Assembly (NCBI RefSeq): GCF_001643305.1
Contig: NZ_LSGW01000044.1
Coordinates: 275,605-339,604, forward strand
Direction of reading: 5' to 3'
DNA from: Aeromonas salmonicida subsp. salmonicida
Lineage (GTDB): Bacteria > Pseudomonadota > Gammaproteobacteria > Enterobacterales > Aeromonadaceae
DNA length: 64,000 nt
Shown here: in pieces, positions 39,182 through 51,269 of the stretch
Layout: every line of letters starts with the position of its first letter
Numbering within the stretch: position 1 is the stretch's first letter
The notes under the pieces: model-generated
Seen by the model: the letters and a program-made list of their open reading frames with translations, nothing else
The model's database searches: none
What the model was told of the DNA's origin: nothing
Translations under genes and position numbers: made by a program

Positions 39182-40384
39182 ATGAGTAAGCTGGTTCTTG
39201 TACTTAACTGTGGCAGCTCGTCCCTGAAGTTTGCTGTCATTGACGCAACCACCGGTGATGACCTGCTGTCCGGCTTGGCCGAGTGTTTCAACCTCGACGA
39301 CGCCCGCATCAAGTGGAAACTGAATGGCGAGAAAGGCAGTGCCGATCTGGGCGCGGGTGCCGCTCACCAGGAAGCGCTGGACTACATCGTCAACAAGATC
39401 CTGCCGCTCAATCCGGAACTGTCCCAGAATCTGATCGCCATTGGTCACCGTGTTGTTCACGGTGGTGAGCGCTTCACCTCCTCCGTTGTGATCTGTGATG
39501 ACGTCATCGCCGGCATCGAAGCCGCCGTACCTTATGCACCGCTGCACAACCCGGCTCACCTGATCGGTATCCGTGAAGCCCGTCGTATCTTCCCGGCCCT
39601 GGCCGACAAGAACGTGGCCGTGTTCGACACCGCCTTCCACCAGACCATGCCGGAAGAAGCCTTCCTGTACGCCCTGCCGTACAAACTCTACAAAGAGAAC
39701 GGCATCCGTCGCTACGGCGCCCACGGCACCAGCCACTACTACATCAGCCTGGAAGCCGCCAAGCAGCTGAACAAGCCGGTTGACGAGCTGAACATCATCA
39801 ACTGCCACTTGGGCAACGGCGGTTCCGTCTGCGCCATCAAGAACGGCAAATCCGTTGATACCTCCATGGGTCTGACCCCGCTGGAAGGCCTGGTCATGGG
39901 TACCCGCTCCGGCGATCTGGATCCGGCCATCATCTTCTTCCTGCACGACAAGCTGGGCATGAGCGTGGCGGATATCAACACCATGCTGACCAAAGAGTCC
40001 GGCCTGCAGGGTCTGACCGAAGTGACTTCCGACTGCCGTTTCGTTGAAGACAACTACGACAGCAAAGAAGAAGCCAAGCGTGCCATGGATGTTTACTGCT
40101 ATCGCCTGGCCAAGTACATCGGCGCCTACGCCGCCGCCATGGACGGTCGTCTGGATGCCGTGGTCTTCACCGGTGGTATCGGTGAAAACTCAGCTCCGAT
40201 CCGTGAAATCACCCTGAACAAGCTGGGTCTGCTGGGCTTCGACGTCGATCACGACGCCAACCTGGCTGCCCGCTTCGGCAAGGGTGGCGAGATCACCAAG
40301 GCTGGTTCTACCAAGGCCCTGGTTATCCCGACCAACGAGGAGTGGGTCATTGCCCACGACGCGCTGGAACTGGTCGGCGCATAA
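39182..40384 (+). CDS. ackA: AckA, acetate kinase
   Basis: 400 residues. It interconverts acetate plus ATP with acetyl phosphate plus ADP. The family start [18 protein letters not shown], the phosphate motif [10 protein letters not shown], the HGTSH motif ([11 protein letters not shown]) and FTGGIGENS are present. The ATG follows GATAGGATTTATTC. It is upstream of pta with a terminator-like hairpin in between. This gene and pta have the codon bias of highly expressed genes. Confidence 0.98.
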   Translation: MSKLVLVLNCGSSSLKFAVIDATTGDDLLSGLAECFNLDDARIKWKLNGEKGSADLGAGAAHQEALDYIVNKILPLNPELSQNLIAIGHRVVHGGERFTSSVVICDDVIAGIEAAVPYAPLHNPAHLIGIREARRIFPALADKNVAVFDTAFHQTMPEEAFLYALPYKLYKENGIRRYGAHGTSHYYISLEAAKQLNKPVDELNIINCHLGNGGSVCAIKNGKSVDTSMGLTPLEGLVMGTRSGDLDPAIIFFLHDKLGMSVADINTMLTKESGLQGLTEVTSDCRFVEDNYDSKEEAKRAMDVYCYRLAKYIGAYAAAMDGRLDAVVFTGGIGENSAPIREITLNKLGLLGFDVDHDANLAARFGKGGEITKAGSTKALVIPTNEEWVIAHDALELVGA

Positions 40385-40398
40385 ATTCGCTGTAGAGC

Positions 40399-40424
40399 AA
40401 GGCCGCCCCAGGGCGGCCTTTTCC
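40399..40424 (+). terminator. Hairpin between ackA and pta
   Basis: AAGGCCGCCC-CA-GGGCGGCCTTTTCC. It may attenuate read-through from ackA into pta. Confidence 0.75.
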
Positions 40425-40454
40425 TGATCCCAAAAAATGAACAAGGGGTATTAA

Positions 40455-42608
40455 GTGGCACGCACTATTATGCTTATCCCGGTCGGCACTGGTGTCGGCG
40501 TAACTTCCGTGAGTCTTGGCGTTGTCCGCGCCATGGAACGTCACGGTGTCAATGTCAGCTTCTTCAAACCGGTCGCTCAGCCGCGTCCGGGTGAAACCGG
40601 TACCGAGCGTTCCACCGCCGTGATCCGCGCTGCTGCCAACATCAACCCGCCCGAGCCATTCGCCCTCTCCTACGCCGAGAACATGATCACCTCCAGCAAC
40701 ACCGACATCCTGCTGGAAGAGATAGTGGCTCGCTTTGAAGAGCACGTGAAGGCCAGCGGTGCCGAAGTGCTGGTCATCGAAGGCATGGTACCGACCGACA
40801 AGCAGCCGTTTGCCAACAAGCTGAACTATGACGTCGCCAAGGCGCTGGATGCCGACATGGTGTTCGTGACCCATCCGGGCAACGACTCCAGCCAGAAGCT
40901 CAAAGAGCGCATCGAGCTGGCCTGCTCCAACTTCGGTGGCGTCAACAACCCCCGTATCGTGGGTTGCGTCATCAACAAGGTAGGTGCTCCGGTTGACGAG
41001 CACGGCGTGACCCGCCCGGACCTGACCGAGATGTTCGAGGCGCACCACCACGCTTCTGAAGCGGCCCACAATCTGGAAGTGCTGCAAGTGTTCGGCAAGA
41101 GCCCGCTGCGTATCCTGGGTTGCATACCCTGGAATACCCAGCTGATCGCCCCGCGCGCCAAGGATCTCGCCAAACATCTGGCCGCCAAGATCCTGCACAA
41201 GGGTGAGCTGGACAGCCGTCGCCTGCAAACCGTGACCTTCTGTGCCCGCTCCATCCACAACATGGTTGAGCACTTCCGTCCTGGCAGCCTGCTGGTGACC
41301 TCCGGCGACCGTTCCGACGTCATCGTCTCCGCCTGCCTCTCCGCCATGAACGGCGTCAAGCTGGGCGCACTGCTGCTGACCGGCAACTATCATCCCGAGC
41401 CGCAAGTGATGGCCCTGTGCCAACAGGCCATGGCCACCGGCCTGCCGATCATGATCACTGGCACCAACACCTGGCAGACCGCCGTCAGCCTGCAAAACTT
41501 CAACGTCGATATTCCGGAAGATGACCGCGAGCGTATCGAGCTGGTGCAGGACTATGTGGCTGGCCACATCGACAAGCACTGGATCGAGTCTCTCTCCGCC
41601 AAGTCTACCCGTTCCCGTCGTCTGAGCCCGCCTGCGTTCCGTTATCAGCTGACCGAGCTGGCCCGTCAGGCCAACAAGCGTGTCGTGCTGCCGGAAGGCG
41701 AAGAGCCGCGTACCATCAAGGCAGCTTCCATCTGTGCCGAGCGTGGTATCGCCCGTCCTGTGCTGCTGGGTAACCCGGAAGAGATCCGTCGCGTTGCAGA
41801 GCAGCAGGGTGTGGTGCTGACCGACAGTGTCGAGATCATCGACCCGCTGGAAGTGCGCGAGCGCTATGTGCCGCGTCTGGTCGAACTGCGCAAGAACAAG
41901 GGCATGACCGAAGTGGTTGCCCGCGAACAGCTGGAAGACAACGTGGTGCTGGGCACCATGATGCTGGAGCGTGGCGAAGTAGACGGTCTGGTATCCGGCG
42001 CGGTACACACCACCGCCAACACCATCCGTCCGCCGATGCAGATCATCAAGACTGCCCCGGGCTCTTCCCTGATCTCCTCCATCTTCTTCATGCTGCTGCC
42101 TGATCAGGTGCTGGTGTACGGTGACTGCGCCATCAACCCGGATCCGACTGCCGAGCAGCTGGCCGAGATCGCCATCCAGTCCGCCGACTCCGCTGCCGCC
42201 TTCGGCATCGAGCCGCGCGTCGCCATGATCTCCTACTCTACCGGTACATCTGGCGCCGGTGCCGATGTAGAGAAAGTGCGTGAAGCGACCGAGTTGGCCA
42301 AGGCCAAGCGCCCCGACCTCATCATCGACGGTCCGCTGCAATACGACGCGGCCATCATGGAGAACGTGGCCAAGTCCAAGGCCCCTAACTCACCGGTTGC
42401 AGGTAAAGCCACAGTGTTCGTCTTCCCGGATCTGAACACAGGCAACACCACCTACAAGGCGGTACAGCGTTCCGCAGATCTGGTCTCCATCGGCCCCATG
42501 CTGCAAGGCATGCGCAAGCCGGTCAACGACCTGTCCCGTGGCGCCCTGGTAGACGACATCGTCTACACCATCGCCCTGACCGGTATCCAGGCAGCTCAGG
42601 CCGAGTAA
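40455..42608 (+). CDS. pta: Pta, phosphate acetyltransferase (long form)
   Basis: 717 residues. It converts acetyl-CoA and phosphate to acetyl phosphate. The N-terminal P-loop-like (BioD/CobQ) domain begins [17 protein letters not shown], a DRTGG-type middle domain follows, and the C-terminal catalytic domain starts near 390 with [25 protein letters not shown] and [16 protein letters not shown]. The start codon is GTG after AAGGGG. It is followed by a strong terminator. Confidence 0.97.
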   Translation: MARTIMLIPVGTGVGVTSVSLGVVRAMERHGVNVSFFKPVAQPRPGETGTERSTAVIRAAANINPPEPFALSYAENMITSSNTDILLEEIVARFEEHVKASGAEVLVIEGMVPTDKQPFANKLNYDVAKALDADMVFVTHPGNDSSQKLKERIELACSNFGGVNNPRIVGCVINKVGAPVDEHGVTRPDLTEMFEAHHHASEAAHNLEVLQVFGKSPLRILGCIPWNTQLIAPRAKDLAKHLAAKILHKGELDSRRLQTVTFCARSIHNMVEHFRPGSLLVTSGDRSDVIVSACLSAMNGVKLGALLLTGNYHPEPQVMALCQQAMATGLPIMITGTNTWQTAVSLQNFNVDIPEDDRERIELVQDYVAGHIDKHWIESLSAKSTRSRRLSPPAFRYQLTELARQANKRVVLPEGEEPRTIKAASICAERGIARPVLLGNPEEIRRVAEQQGVVLTDSVEIIDPLEVRERYVPRLVELRKNKGMTEVVAREQLEDNVVLGTMMLERGEVDGLVSGAVHTTANTIRPPMQIIKTAPGSSLISSIFFMLLPDQVLVYGDCAINPDPTAEQLAEIAIQSADSAAAFGIEPRVAMISYSTGTSGAGADVEKVREATELAKAKRPDLIIDGPLQYDAAIMENVAKSKAPNSPVAGKATVFVFPDLNTGNTTYKAVQRSADLVSIGPMLQGMRKPVNDLSRGALVDDIVYTIALTGIQAAQAE

Positions 42609-42630
42609 TCGCCCTTCAGCCGACCCTGTG

Positions 42631-42658
42631 AAAAACCCGCCGAGAGGCGGGTTTTTTT
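42631..42658 (+). terminator. Terminator after pta
   Basis: ACCCGCC-GAGA-GGCGGGTTTTTTT. Confidence 0.9.
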
Positions 42659-42874
42659 ATAGTGGGCGGGCGACATGTTGATCCGCAAGATCAAATCAGG
42701 ATCCTGACCGGATCACTATGCCTCTCTCCATGGCTTGTCTGGCAAGGCTGGCAGGATAAGCAAACACTCACACCTACCACAGGGGATTGCACAATTGCAC
42801 CCCAGCAGAGATCAGATCCAAATACCCCTTTAAGATCAGCTCACTAACACTAGACACACCGCTAATCTACAGAG

Positions 42875-42897
42875 TTTTCCACAGCTTTTGTGGATAG
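42875..42897. promoter_or_regulatory. Two inverted DnaA-box-like 9-mers
   Basis: TTTTCCACA (42875-42883) and, on the other strand, CTATCCACA (42889-42897), each one base from TTATCCACA and 5 bases apart. They could be a minor DnaA site or just a small hairpin (TCCACA/TGTGGA). Confidence 0.35.
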
Positions 42898-42961
42898 TTT
42901 ACTGATCATTTGAAAGAAAATGACAGACTCGCACTTCCCCCTGGCTCAGCTTGCGCCCGTG

Positions 42962-42986
42962 AAAAAGGGCTCCGAAGAGCCCCTTT
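42962..42986 (-). terminator. Terminator of ilvIH
   Basis: On the minus strand GGGGCTC-TTCG-GAGCCCTTTTTC, 28 bases after the ilvH stop. Confidence 0.85.
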
Positions 42987-43013
42987 GGGATAACCAATCC
43001 ACCTGCCGAACAA

Positions 43014-43508
43014 TCAGGGGCGCAGTGCCTTGTCCGCCCGGGAGATACCGCATACCCCGGAACGCACCACCTCGATGATCTCGTTGGTCTGGGCTGCGGT
43101 CTTGATGAAGGCGTCCAGCTTCTCGCTGGTGCCCACCAGCTGCACAGTGTACTGCTCCGGGGTCACGTCGACGATCTGGCCACGGAAGATGTCCGCCAGC
43201 CGTTTCAGCTCGTCGCGAGCACCACCGGCGGCGCGCGCCTTGACCAGCGCAATCTCCCGCTCGATATGCTCCCCTTCGCTCAGGTCACACACCTTGAGCA
43301 CGTCCACCAGCTTGTGCAGTTGCTTCTGGATCTGCTCCAGCACCCGCTCGTCACCCATGGTGACGATTGTCATGCGCGACAGGGTGGGATCCTCGGTGGG
43401 GGCCACCGTCAGGGTCTCGATGTTGTAGCCGCGCTGGGAGAAGAGACCCACCACACGACTCAGGGCGCCGGACTCGTTCTCCAGCAGAACGGAAATTATA
43501 TGTCTCAT
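43014..43508 (-). CDS. ilvH: IlvH, acetolactate synthase III small subunit
   Basis: 164 residues. It is the regulatory ACT-domain subunit that confers valine feedback inhibition. [23 protein letters not shown] is the ACT ligand loop start. The ATG overlaps the ilvI TGA as ATGA, with GGAGAG upstream. The frame is open 9 codons further, but this start matches the family. Confidence 0.97.
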   Translation of the reverse strand: MRHIISVLLENESGALSRVVGLFSQRGYNIETLTVAPTEDPTLSRMTIVTMGDERVLEQIQKQLHKLVDVLKVCDLSEGEHIEREIALVKARAAGGARDELKRLADIFRGQIVDVTPEQYTVQLVGTSEKLDAFIKTAAQTNEIIEVVRSGVCGISRADKALRP

Positions 43509-45226
43509 CAGGTTCTCTCCGTCTTGCTCAGCCACATCTCATCCATGGCGCCAAACTTGATCTGCATCGGATAGACGTGCTCATCCGGGTCGACCGAGAT
43601 ATCCATGAACACCAGCCGATCCTTGATGGCGAAGGCCTTCTCCATGGCGCTCTCCAGCTCCGCCGGATCGCTCACCGCGATACCGACGTGGCCGTAGGCT
43701 TCCGCCAGCTTGACGAAGTCGGGCAGGGATTCCATGTAGGAGTGGCTGTGGCGACCGCCATAGAACATCTTCTGCCACTGCTTGACCATGCCAAGGGCGC
43801 GGTTGTTGATGGAGATGATCTTGATGGGCACACCGTACTGCATGCAGGTGGAGAGCTCCTGAATGTTCATCTGCACCGAACCGTCACCGGTCACGCAGCA
43901 GACCACAGCCCCGGGATTGGCAAACTGGGCGCCCATGGCGGCCGGAATACCGAAGCCCATGGTGCCGAGGCCTCCGGAGTTTATCCACTGGCGCGGCTTG
44001 GCAAAGGGGTAGTAGAGGGCGGCGAACATCTGGTGCTGGCCCACGTCGGAGGCAACGAATGCCTCCCCCTTGGTCACCTTGTACAGGGTCTCGATCACCT
44101 GCTGCGGCTTGATCAGGGTGGGGTGGGTCTCATAGGCCAGGCAGTTGCGGGAACGCCACTGGGCGATCTGGCTCCACCAGTCTGCCAGCGCCTGCTTGTC
44201 GTTATCAAAACCGCACTCGCGGATCACTTCCAGCATCTGCTCCAGCACGGTTTCCACCGAGCCGACGATGGGCACATGGGCCTGTACCGTCTTGGAGATG
44301 GAAGTGGGATCGATATCGATGTGCACTATGGTGGCATTGGGACAAAACTTGGCCACGTTGTTGGTGACGCGATCATCGAAGCGGGCACCCACGGCAAAAA
44401 TCAGATCCGCATTGTGCATTGTCTTGTTGGCTTCGAAGGTACCGTGCATCCCCAGCATGCCGACAAACTGCGGATGGGTGCCAGAGAAGGCTCCCAGCCC
44501 CATCAGGGTGGTGGTCACCGGCAGGTTCAACAGCTCGGCCAGCTTGGTCACCAGATGATCCGCATTGGCATTGATGGCACCGCCGCCCACGTACATCACA
44601 GGGCGCTGCGCATCTACCAGCAATTTGGCGGCCCGCTTGATCTGGCCCTTGTGTCCGGCCTTGGTCGGATTGTAGGAGCGCAGGGAGACCGTCTCGGGAT
44701 ACTGATAGGGAAATTTCTCTTTCGGGTTCTGCACGTCTTTGGGCAGATCCACCACCACAGGCCCCGGGCGGCCGCTGGCGGCAATGTAGTAGGCCTTCTT
44801 GATGGCATCGGGAATGTCGCTGGCTTTCTTGCACAGGAAGCTGTGCTTCACCACAGGACGGGAGATGCCGATCATGTCGGTCTCCTGGAATGCATCCTCC
44901 CCGATCATGCTGGTCGGTACCTGACCGGACAGGATCACCAAGGGGATGGAGTCCATGTAGGCGGTCGCGATCCCCGTGATGCAGTTGGTCGCGCCAGGAC
45001 CCGAGGTCACCAGCACTGTGCCCACCTTGCCGGTGGAGCGAGCGTAACCGTCCGCCATATGCACCGCGGCTTGCTCGTGCCGCACCAGGACATGCTCCAT
45101 CTTGCCGTTTTCAAAGAGAGCGTCATAGATGTCGAGCACTGAGCCACCAGGGTAGCCGAAAACGTGCTCAACTCCCTGATCTTCCAGCGCTCTAACAACC
45201 ATCTGGGCGCCTGATAACATCTCCAT
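43508..45226 (-). CDS. ilvI: IlvI, acetolactate synthase III large subunit
   Basis: 572 residues. A ThDP-dependent enzyme that makes acetolactate or acetohydroxybutyrate for valine, leucine and isoleucine. [20 protein letters not shown] matches E. coli IlvI. The catalytic Glu lies in [16 protein letters not shown]. The ThDP motif is [29 protein letters not shown] in outline (GDG...NN). ATG 45226 follows GGAGGG, which sits in the loop of an AAAGCC/GGCTTT hairpin. It is coupled to ilvH. Confidence 0.97.
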   Translation of the reverse strand: MEMLSGAQMVVRALEDQGVEHVFGYPGGSVLDIYDALFENGKMEHVLVRHEQAAVHMADGYARSTGKVGTVLVTSGPGATNCITGIATAYMDSIPLVILSGQVPTSMIGEDAFQETDMIGISRPVVKHSFLCKKASDIPDAIKKAYYIAASGRPGPVVVDLPKDVQNPKEKFPYQYPETVSLRSYNPTKAGHKGQIKRAAKLLVDAQRPVMYVGGGAINANADHLVTKLAELLNLPVTTTLMGLGAFSGTHPQFVGMLGMHGTFEANKTMHNADLIFAVGARFDDRVTNNVAKFCPNATIVHIDIDPTSISKTVQAHVPIVGSVETVLEQMLEVIRECGFDNDKQALADWWSQIAQWRSRNCLAYETHPTLIKPQQVIETLYKVTKGEAFVASDVGQHQMFAALYYPFAKPRQWINSGGLGTMGFGIPAAMGAQFANPGAVVCCVTGDGSVQMNIQELSTCMQYGVPIKIISINNRALGMVKQWQKMFYGGRHSHSYMESLPDFVKLAEAYGHVGIAVSDPAELESAMEKAFAIKDRLVFMDISVDPDEHVYPMQIKFGAMDEMWLSKTERT

Positions 45227-45252
45227 GATAAAGCCCTCCAGGCTTTGCTCCG

Positions 45253-45375
45253 TTAAGCGAAAGCTATCGACAGTCCGCTGCTTCCCGGCAGCGCCGGCCC
45301 CGTGTCTTGTTGTTGTCTGAATACGGGCCAGGCGAGTTCGGTGCCGTCGATAGTAGAAAAATAGGTTTTTTCCAT
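45253..45375 (-). CDS. Candidate 40-residue upstream ORF of ilvI
   Basis: Starts [19 protein letters not shown] and ends SGLSIAFA, 26 bases before the ilvI ATG. It is not enriched in Val, Leu or Ile codons, so it is not a classical attenuator peptide. The ribosome binding site is weak. It is reported because it spans most of the leader and ends next to the hairpin that holds the ilvI ribosome binding site. Confidence 0.2.
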   Translation of the reverse strand: MEKTYFSTIDGTELAWPVFRQQQDTGPALPGSSGLSIAFA

Positions 45376-45570
45376 CATTCACCCGAAAAGCGGGTGAAAA
45401 TCCAACTTAACCCGCTTGCGAACGCTTGTCCACGGCTTTGTCTGACCAGAACAGTCATAAATTTCAAACAGCTATTAACATTCAGTGACTTGGTGAAAAG
45501 GGTGGGAACAAAGCGGGGAAGATGGGGGACTGGCTAGCGGATCATGCTGTCACTATGAGAAAAACAAGAA

Positions 45571-45599
45571 AAAAATAGCCCACCCGTCAGGGTGGGCCG
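45571..45599 (-). terminator. Terminator after the 50-residue gene
   Basis: On the minus strand GGCCCACCC-TGAC-GGGTGGGC then TATTTTTTTC. Confidence 0.85.
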
Positions 45600-45616
45600 T
45601 CGAGCAGAGCACAGAC

Positions 45617-45769
45617 TTACTGTTCGTCTTCCGACTCCGCCAGCCAGATCTGTTGATCCGGATCCGTCTCTTCACAGACCGAGATGCTGACCCCCATGTC
45701 CAGCAGCTCGTGCAGTGTCAGATTGTCTGCCAGTGTCATGGTATCGCCGTTTTCATTGGTAAAGCGCAT
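45617..45769 (-). CDS. Small acidic protein of unknown function, 50 residues
   Basis: Starts MRFTNENGDTMTLADNLTLH and ends QIWLAESEDEQ. It is acidic, without a signal peptide or membrane segment. An AAGGAGAGGAC motif precedes the ATG and a strong terminator follows the stop, which together support a real gene. I do not recognise the family. Confidence 0.6.
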   Translation of the reverse strand: MRFTNENGDTMTLADNLTLHELLDMGVSISVCEETDPDQQIWLAESEDEQ

Positions 45770-45870
45770 TGTGTCCGTCCTCTCCTTGGTGGGATCCCTT
45801 TCAGTCTAGTCAAAGGCGCTCACTTGCGATAACCAAGTGCTGTTTAATGCGCAGCCCCCTTCCAGTTCAC

Positions 45871-46917
45871 TCAAACGATCACACACCTCTTCCGGAAACA
45901 GGGTGCGAGCCCACAGTCGGCGCGAGAGTTGTGCCACGCTCTCCTCTGCCCCGGCGGCGAGCCAGCTCGCCAGCTCGCCAGCTCGCCCGCCACATCAGGG
46001 TAGAGGATCTGGCCCGGAGCCGACGCATCCAGCCAGGCGCGCACCGCATTGGCATCCAGTCCATCCATCAAGTGGGCCAGCCCCATCAGCTCCAGCGTCT
46101 TGCTGTTGGTCAGTTGCTCGAACTGCCCTCCCAGCGGCTTGACCAGCAGCTTCTTGCCAAGGGAAAGCGCCTCCGACGCCAGCTCAAATCCCCCGTTGGT
46201 AATGACACCCCGGCAACCTGCCAAAACCTGCTTGAATCCTTCCTGCGGCTCGAAACGTATGTTGCGCCACTGACTGGCGCTGCGAATGGCCGGGTGAAAG
46301 CAGACGAAACGCTGTTGATTGAAGCGCGACAAGAGAGCGGCGATGGCTTCAGTCTGTTCAAACGGCAGATAGACCAGGATCTGCTGATTGTCGGGCAGTG
46401 CAACGATGGGATCTATGATGGGGGGCAGCAGTGGCTGACCGAAGTGAAACCAGTGCAGTCCGAGGGACTGGCGAACCGGGGCAAAATGACGCATCAGCTG
46501 GCGATTGAAGCCGCTCTCGCCCCAACGCGGGATCGGCCAGTCAAAACTGGCCTGATGGCTGATGGTGAGGCTGGGCTTGCCCCAGCGATGGGCCGCGTGA
46601 GCACTGAGCGGTTCGAAATCGCTGATCACCAGATCGTAATCGCGACAATCCAGGGCCCGCATATCCCGCCAGAAGCGCAGGGGTGAGAGCCCCTTGAGGG
46701 TACGCCAGCCAGAAATGGCCCCCTCATGGCTGACAAAGGTGATGCCGGCAAAGGTACGGTAGTCGCCGAACTCGTCCATCTCGAAGTAACCATCGGCGGG
46801 GCGACCGCTGAACAGGTAATCGACCTCCAGCCCTTGCGCTCGCAGTGCGCGAGCCAGGGTACGGCTGCGGCTGATATGACCGTTGCCGGTACCCTGTACG
46901 CCAAACAGTATCCTCAT
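45871..46917 (-). CDS. MJ1255/VC2487-type glycosyltransferase with a repeat-shifted C-terminus
   Basis: 348 residues as read. The N-terminus MRILFGVQGTGNGHISRS and the GT-B donor region (GVITNGGFELASEALSLGKK, then KPLGGQFEQ) fit the MJ1255 family of UDP-GlcNAc-transferase-like proteins. After GELASW the frame enters an odd Arg/Pro/Cys-rich tail (RAGSPPGQRRAW). The cause is three copies of an 8-bp repeat at 45961-45984. With two copies the frame would continue LAAGAEESVAQLSRRLWA and end at 45806. It overlaps the PAP2 stop by 4 bases. Confidence 0.85.
   Translation of the reverse strand: MRILFGVQGTGNGHISRSRTLARALRAQGLEVDYLFSGRPADGYFEMDEFGDYRTFAGITFVSHEGAISGWRTLKGLSPLRFWRDMRALDCRDYDLVISDFEPLSAHAAHRWGKPSLTISHQASFDWPIPRWGESGFNRQLMRHFAPVRQSLGLHWFHFGQPLLPPIIDPIVALPDNQQILVYLPFEQTEAIAALLSRFNQQRFVCFHPAIRSASQWRNIRFEPQEGFKQVLAGCRGVITNGGFELASEALSLGKKLLVKPLGGQFEQLTNSKTLELMGLAHLMDGLDANAVRAWLDASAPGQILYPDVAGELASWRAGSPPGQRRAWHNSRADCGLAPCFRKRCVIV
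45961..45984. repeat. (GCCAGCTC)x3 frame-switching repeat
   Basis: Three perfect 8-bp copies lie inside the glycosyltransferase gene. Because 8 is not a multiple of 3, gain or loss of a copy changes the reading frame of the last 45-55 codons. The two-copy frame gives a protein-like tail, and the three-copy frame, present here, gives an atypical one. Confidence 0.85.
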
Positions 46918-47417
46918 CCCTGATGCCAGCTGAGCGCAAGCAGGGCACAGCCACCGCCGAGCAGGGCACCGGCCACCAGATCGCTCAGGTAATGCACCCC
47001 GAGCAACAAACGTGACGCCCCCACCAGCGCGGCCCAGACAAACAACAAGGGTGCCCAGAGTGGGAAGCTGGCGGCCAGCACGGTCGCCATCAGAAAGGCG
47101 GCAGCGGTATGACCGGAGGGCAGACTGTAACGATCGGAGGGGGTGATGAAAACCGGCAAACCCACCGGCCGCTGGTGTTTCAGCGCATTCTTGAGCAGCA
47201 GATAGAGCGGCAATTCGATGGCAAAGGCGAGCAGAGCCACCCCGACCAGTTCACGTTCCGCCTCCCCCTGCCACCAGAGCAGTGTCGCCAGTAGGGCGTA
47301 GAGGGGCCCGTCACCGGTGCGGGAGATGAGCCGACTGATCCTGGCCTGTGGCCGGTTGTAGGAGTGGAGCAGGCAGATGCGGCACACCTGCAGGTCCCAT
47401 TGCTGGATCTTGTTCAT
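46914..47417 (-). CDS. PAP2-family phosphatase
   Basis: A 167-residue membrane protein with about five helices. The three acid-phosphatase motifs are present: KNALKHQRP (KxxxxxxRP), PSGHTAAA, and SRLLLGVHYLSD (SRxxxxxHxxxD). It probably acts on undecaprenyl pyrophosphate or phosphatidyl lipids. ATG 47417 follows AGGAGGGG. Its stop overlaps the next start as ATGA, so it is co-translated with the glycosyltransferase, which suggests a joint role in lipid-linked sugar metabolism. Confidence 0.9.
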   Translation of the reverse strand: MNKIQQWDLQVCRICLLHSYNRPQARISRLISRTGDGPLYALLATLLWWQGEAERELVGVALLAFAIELPLYLLLKNALKHQRPVGLPVFITPSDRYSLPSGHTAAAFLMATVLAASFPLWAPLLFVWAALVGASRLLLGVHYLSDLVAGALLGGGCALLALSWHQG

Positions 47418-47496
47418 AACCCCTCCTTCCCTGAAGTCTCTGTGCAGACTAGGGCAATGGAGTGACACTAAATTGAACAAGGGATAACAGATTTAT

Positions 47497-47523
47497 GAAA
47501 AAAGGGCCGAATGGCCCTTTTTT
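47497..47523 (-). terminator. Terminator after the TetR gene
   Basis: AAAAAAGGGCC-GAAT-GGCCCTTTTTT, symmetrical on both strands, 21 bases after the regulator's stop. Confidence 0.85.
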
Positions 47524-47543
47524 ACCGCAAGCGAGGCAAATGA

Positions 47544-48167
47544 TCAGTTCAGGGTGCCGCGCAGGCCGTTTTCCATCAGCCGGCAGTTGTGATCCGCCAG
47601 ACGGGCCATGAAGTGCTCATCCACGGTCAGACCAAATACCTGCTCGTAGAGATCCTTCATCACGAACGGCTGCCACATCATGCTGAGAAAGGAGATCTTC
47701 AGCATCTCGGGATCCAGATTGTCACCCAGCTCGCCATTGTTCTTCATGGACTCCAGCAAGGCATCAAACTGGGGCAGTTGACGTTCCAGCAGACGATTCA
47801 GCACAAAATCCCGCCCGGGACTCTTCTCGGTCGATAATGCGCTGGAGATGGCGGAAGTGAGTTCGCTGTTGGGCGCCATCACCTGGTAGTAGGTGTTGAG
47901 CAGCTCATTGAGGCTGCGGTTGCCAATCTCGTCTTGCCATGCCTGGTCCAGCGGCTCGGCCACATCGCCCAGCACTGCCTTGTAAAGACCCTCTTTACTG
48001 CCGAAGTAATAATGGATCATCGCCAGATTGGAGCCGGCCAGCTCGGCGATCTCGCGGGTAGTGACTTTGCTGTAGGGCGTATTGAGAAAACGCTCACGAG
48101 CAGCACAGAGCAACTTGTCACGAATGTCAGAACGTCCGACCGGACGACCAGGTCTGCGTTTTTCCAT
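47544..48167 (-). CDS. TetR-family transcriptional regulator
   Basis: 207 residues. The N-terminus MEKRRPGRPVGRSDIRDKLL and the helix-turn-helix TTREIAELAGSNLAMIHYYF (about 38-57) are typical. The C-terminal ligand/dimerisation region is helical, with conserved FLSMMWQPFVM. ATG 48167 follows GAGGT; the longer open frame upstream has no support. It is divergent from the leu operon, but no functional link is evident. The ligand is unknown. Confidence 0.92.
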   Translation of the reverse strand: MEKRRPGRPVGRSDIRDKLLCAARERFLNTPYSKVTTREIAELAGSNLAMIHYYFGSKEGLYKAVLGDVAEPLDQAWQDEIGNRSLNELLNTYYQVMAPNSELTSAISSALSTEKSPGRDFVLNRLLERQLPQFDALLESMKNNGELGDNLDPEMLKISFLSMMWQPFVMKDLYEQVFGLTVDEHFMARLADHNCRLMENGLRGTLN

Positions 48168-48339
48168 TGGATACCTCAGATAATTCAGCAAAAACTGATA
48201 AGTCAATCTGATTGCATAGATGATCGAGTACAGCAGGAATGACCAGATAATCGGGCAAGGGCCGAATATGGGACAAGTAAATTTGCACTCCTTTACAATC
48301 CGATTAAATAAACCAGCGGATTGAACCGGTGAGTCCGGG

Positions 48340-48368
48340 TTGACACAGCATAAAAATCTCGATATTGG
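48340..48368 (+). promoter_or_regulatory. Predicted leu operon promoter
   Basis: TTGACA (48340-48345), a 17-base spacer, then TATTGG (48363-48368), 35 bases before the leader peptide. Confidence 0.6.
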
Positions 48369-48402
48369 TAACAGCGTTATCGACTGGAAGGATTGAGTCA
48401 TC

Positions 48403-48468
48403 ATGCATATTGCCGCTCCGCTACTACTACTCTCCCTAATCGCGACCAGTCGCGCGGGATCCTTGTAG
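48403..48468 (+). CDS. leuL: LeuL, leu operon leader peptide
   Basis: 21 residues starting MHIAAPLLLLSLIATSRAG. Four consecutive Leu codons, CTA CTA CTA CTC, and another CTA soon after make ribosome progress depend on rare leucyl-tRNA. GGAAGGATTGAGTCATC precedes the ATG. With the terminator 33 bases after its stop, it forms a classical attenuation leader. Confidence 0.9.
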   Translation: MHIAAPLLLLSLIATSRAGSL

Positions 48469-48500
48469 CCGGGCTCAGGCATAGCCGGAATTTACAAAAA

Positions 48501-48526
48501 CCCGTGCACCCTGCACGGGTTTTTTT
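48501..48526 (+). terminator. leu attenuator
   Basis: CCCGTGCA-CC-TGCACGGG then TTTTTTT. An intrinsic terminator between leuL and leuA, expected to be bypassed when the ribosome stalls at the leucine codons. Confidence 0.88.
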
Positions 48527-48574
48527 ATGCCGCCGCAGGATGCACGTTACCGAACTTAGGAAGAGGGAAGTCAC

Positions 48575-51237
<2,663 letters not shown>

Positions 51238-51269
51238 GCCACCCAGCACATAACAAGGAATACAGAGCA

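Larger units (their letters stand above)
42609..43013. other. 405-base region between pta and ilvH
   Basis: The pta terminator is at 42631-42658 (AAAACCCGCC-GAGA-GGCGGGTTTTTTT). Two inverted DnaA-box-like 9-mers lie at 42875-42897. The ilvIH terminator (minus strand) is at 42962-42986. Between them the DNA is AT-richer and has no credible ORF. Confidence 0.65.
45227..45616. promoter_or_regulatory. ilvI upstream region
   Basis: 390 bases. It contains the ribosome-binding-site hairpin at 45230-45246, a possible 40-residue ORF (45253-45375), and the dyad TTCACCCG..CGGGTGAA at 45378-45398. An AT-rich stretch with several short T/A tracts at about 45440-45500 could bind Lrp, as in E. coli ilvIH; this is inference. 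The terminator at 45571-45599 belongs to the gene at 45617. Confidence 0.45.

Noticed and set aside
40347..42341. A 664-codon open frame opposite ackA-pta
   Set aside because: It is a shadow of the strongly biased codons of ackA and pta on the other strand; the His/Gly/Gln-rich composition and missing ribosome binding site are typical of such shadows.
48168..48482. N-terminal extension of the TetR gene by 105 codons
   Set aside because: Runs through the leu leader and promoter, has no ribosome binding site and a non-protein-like composition; the HTH begins close to the chosen start.
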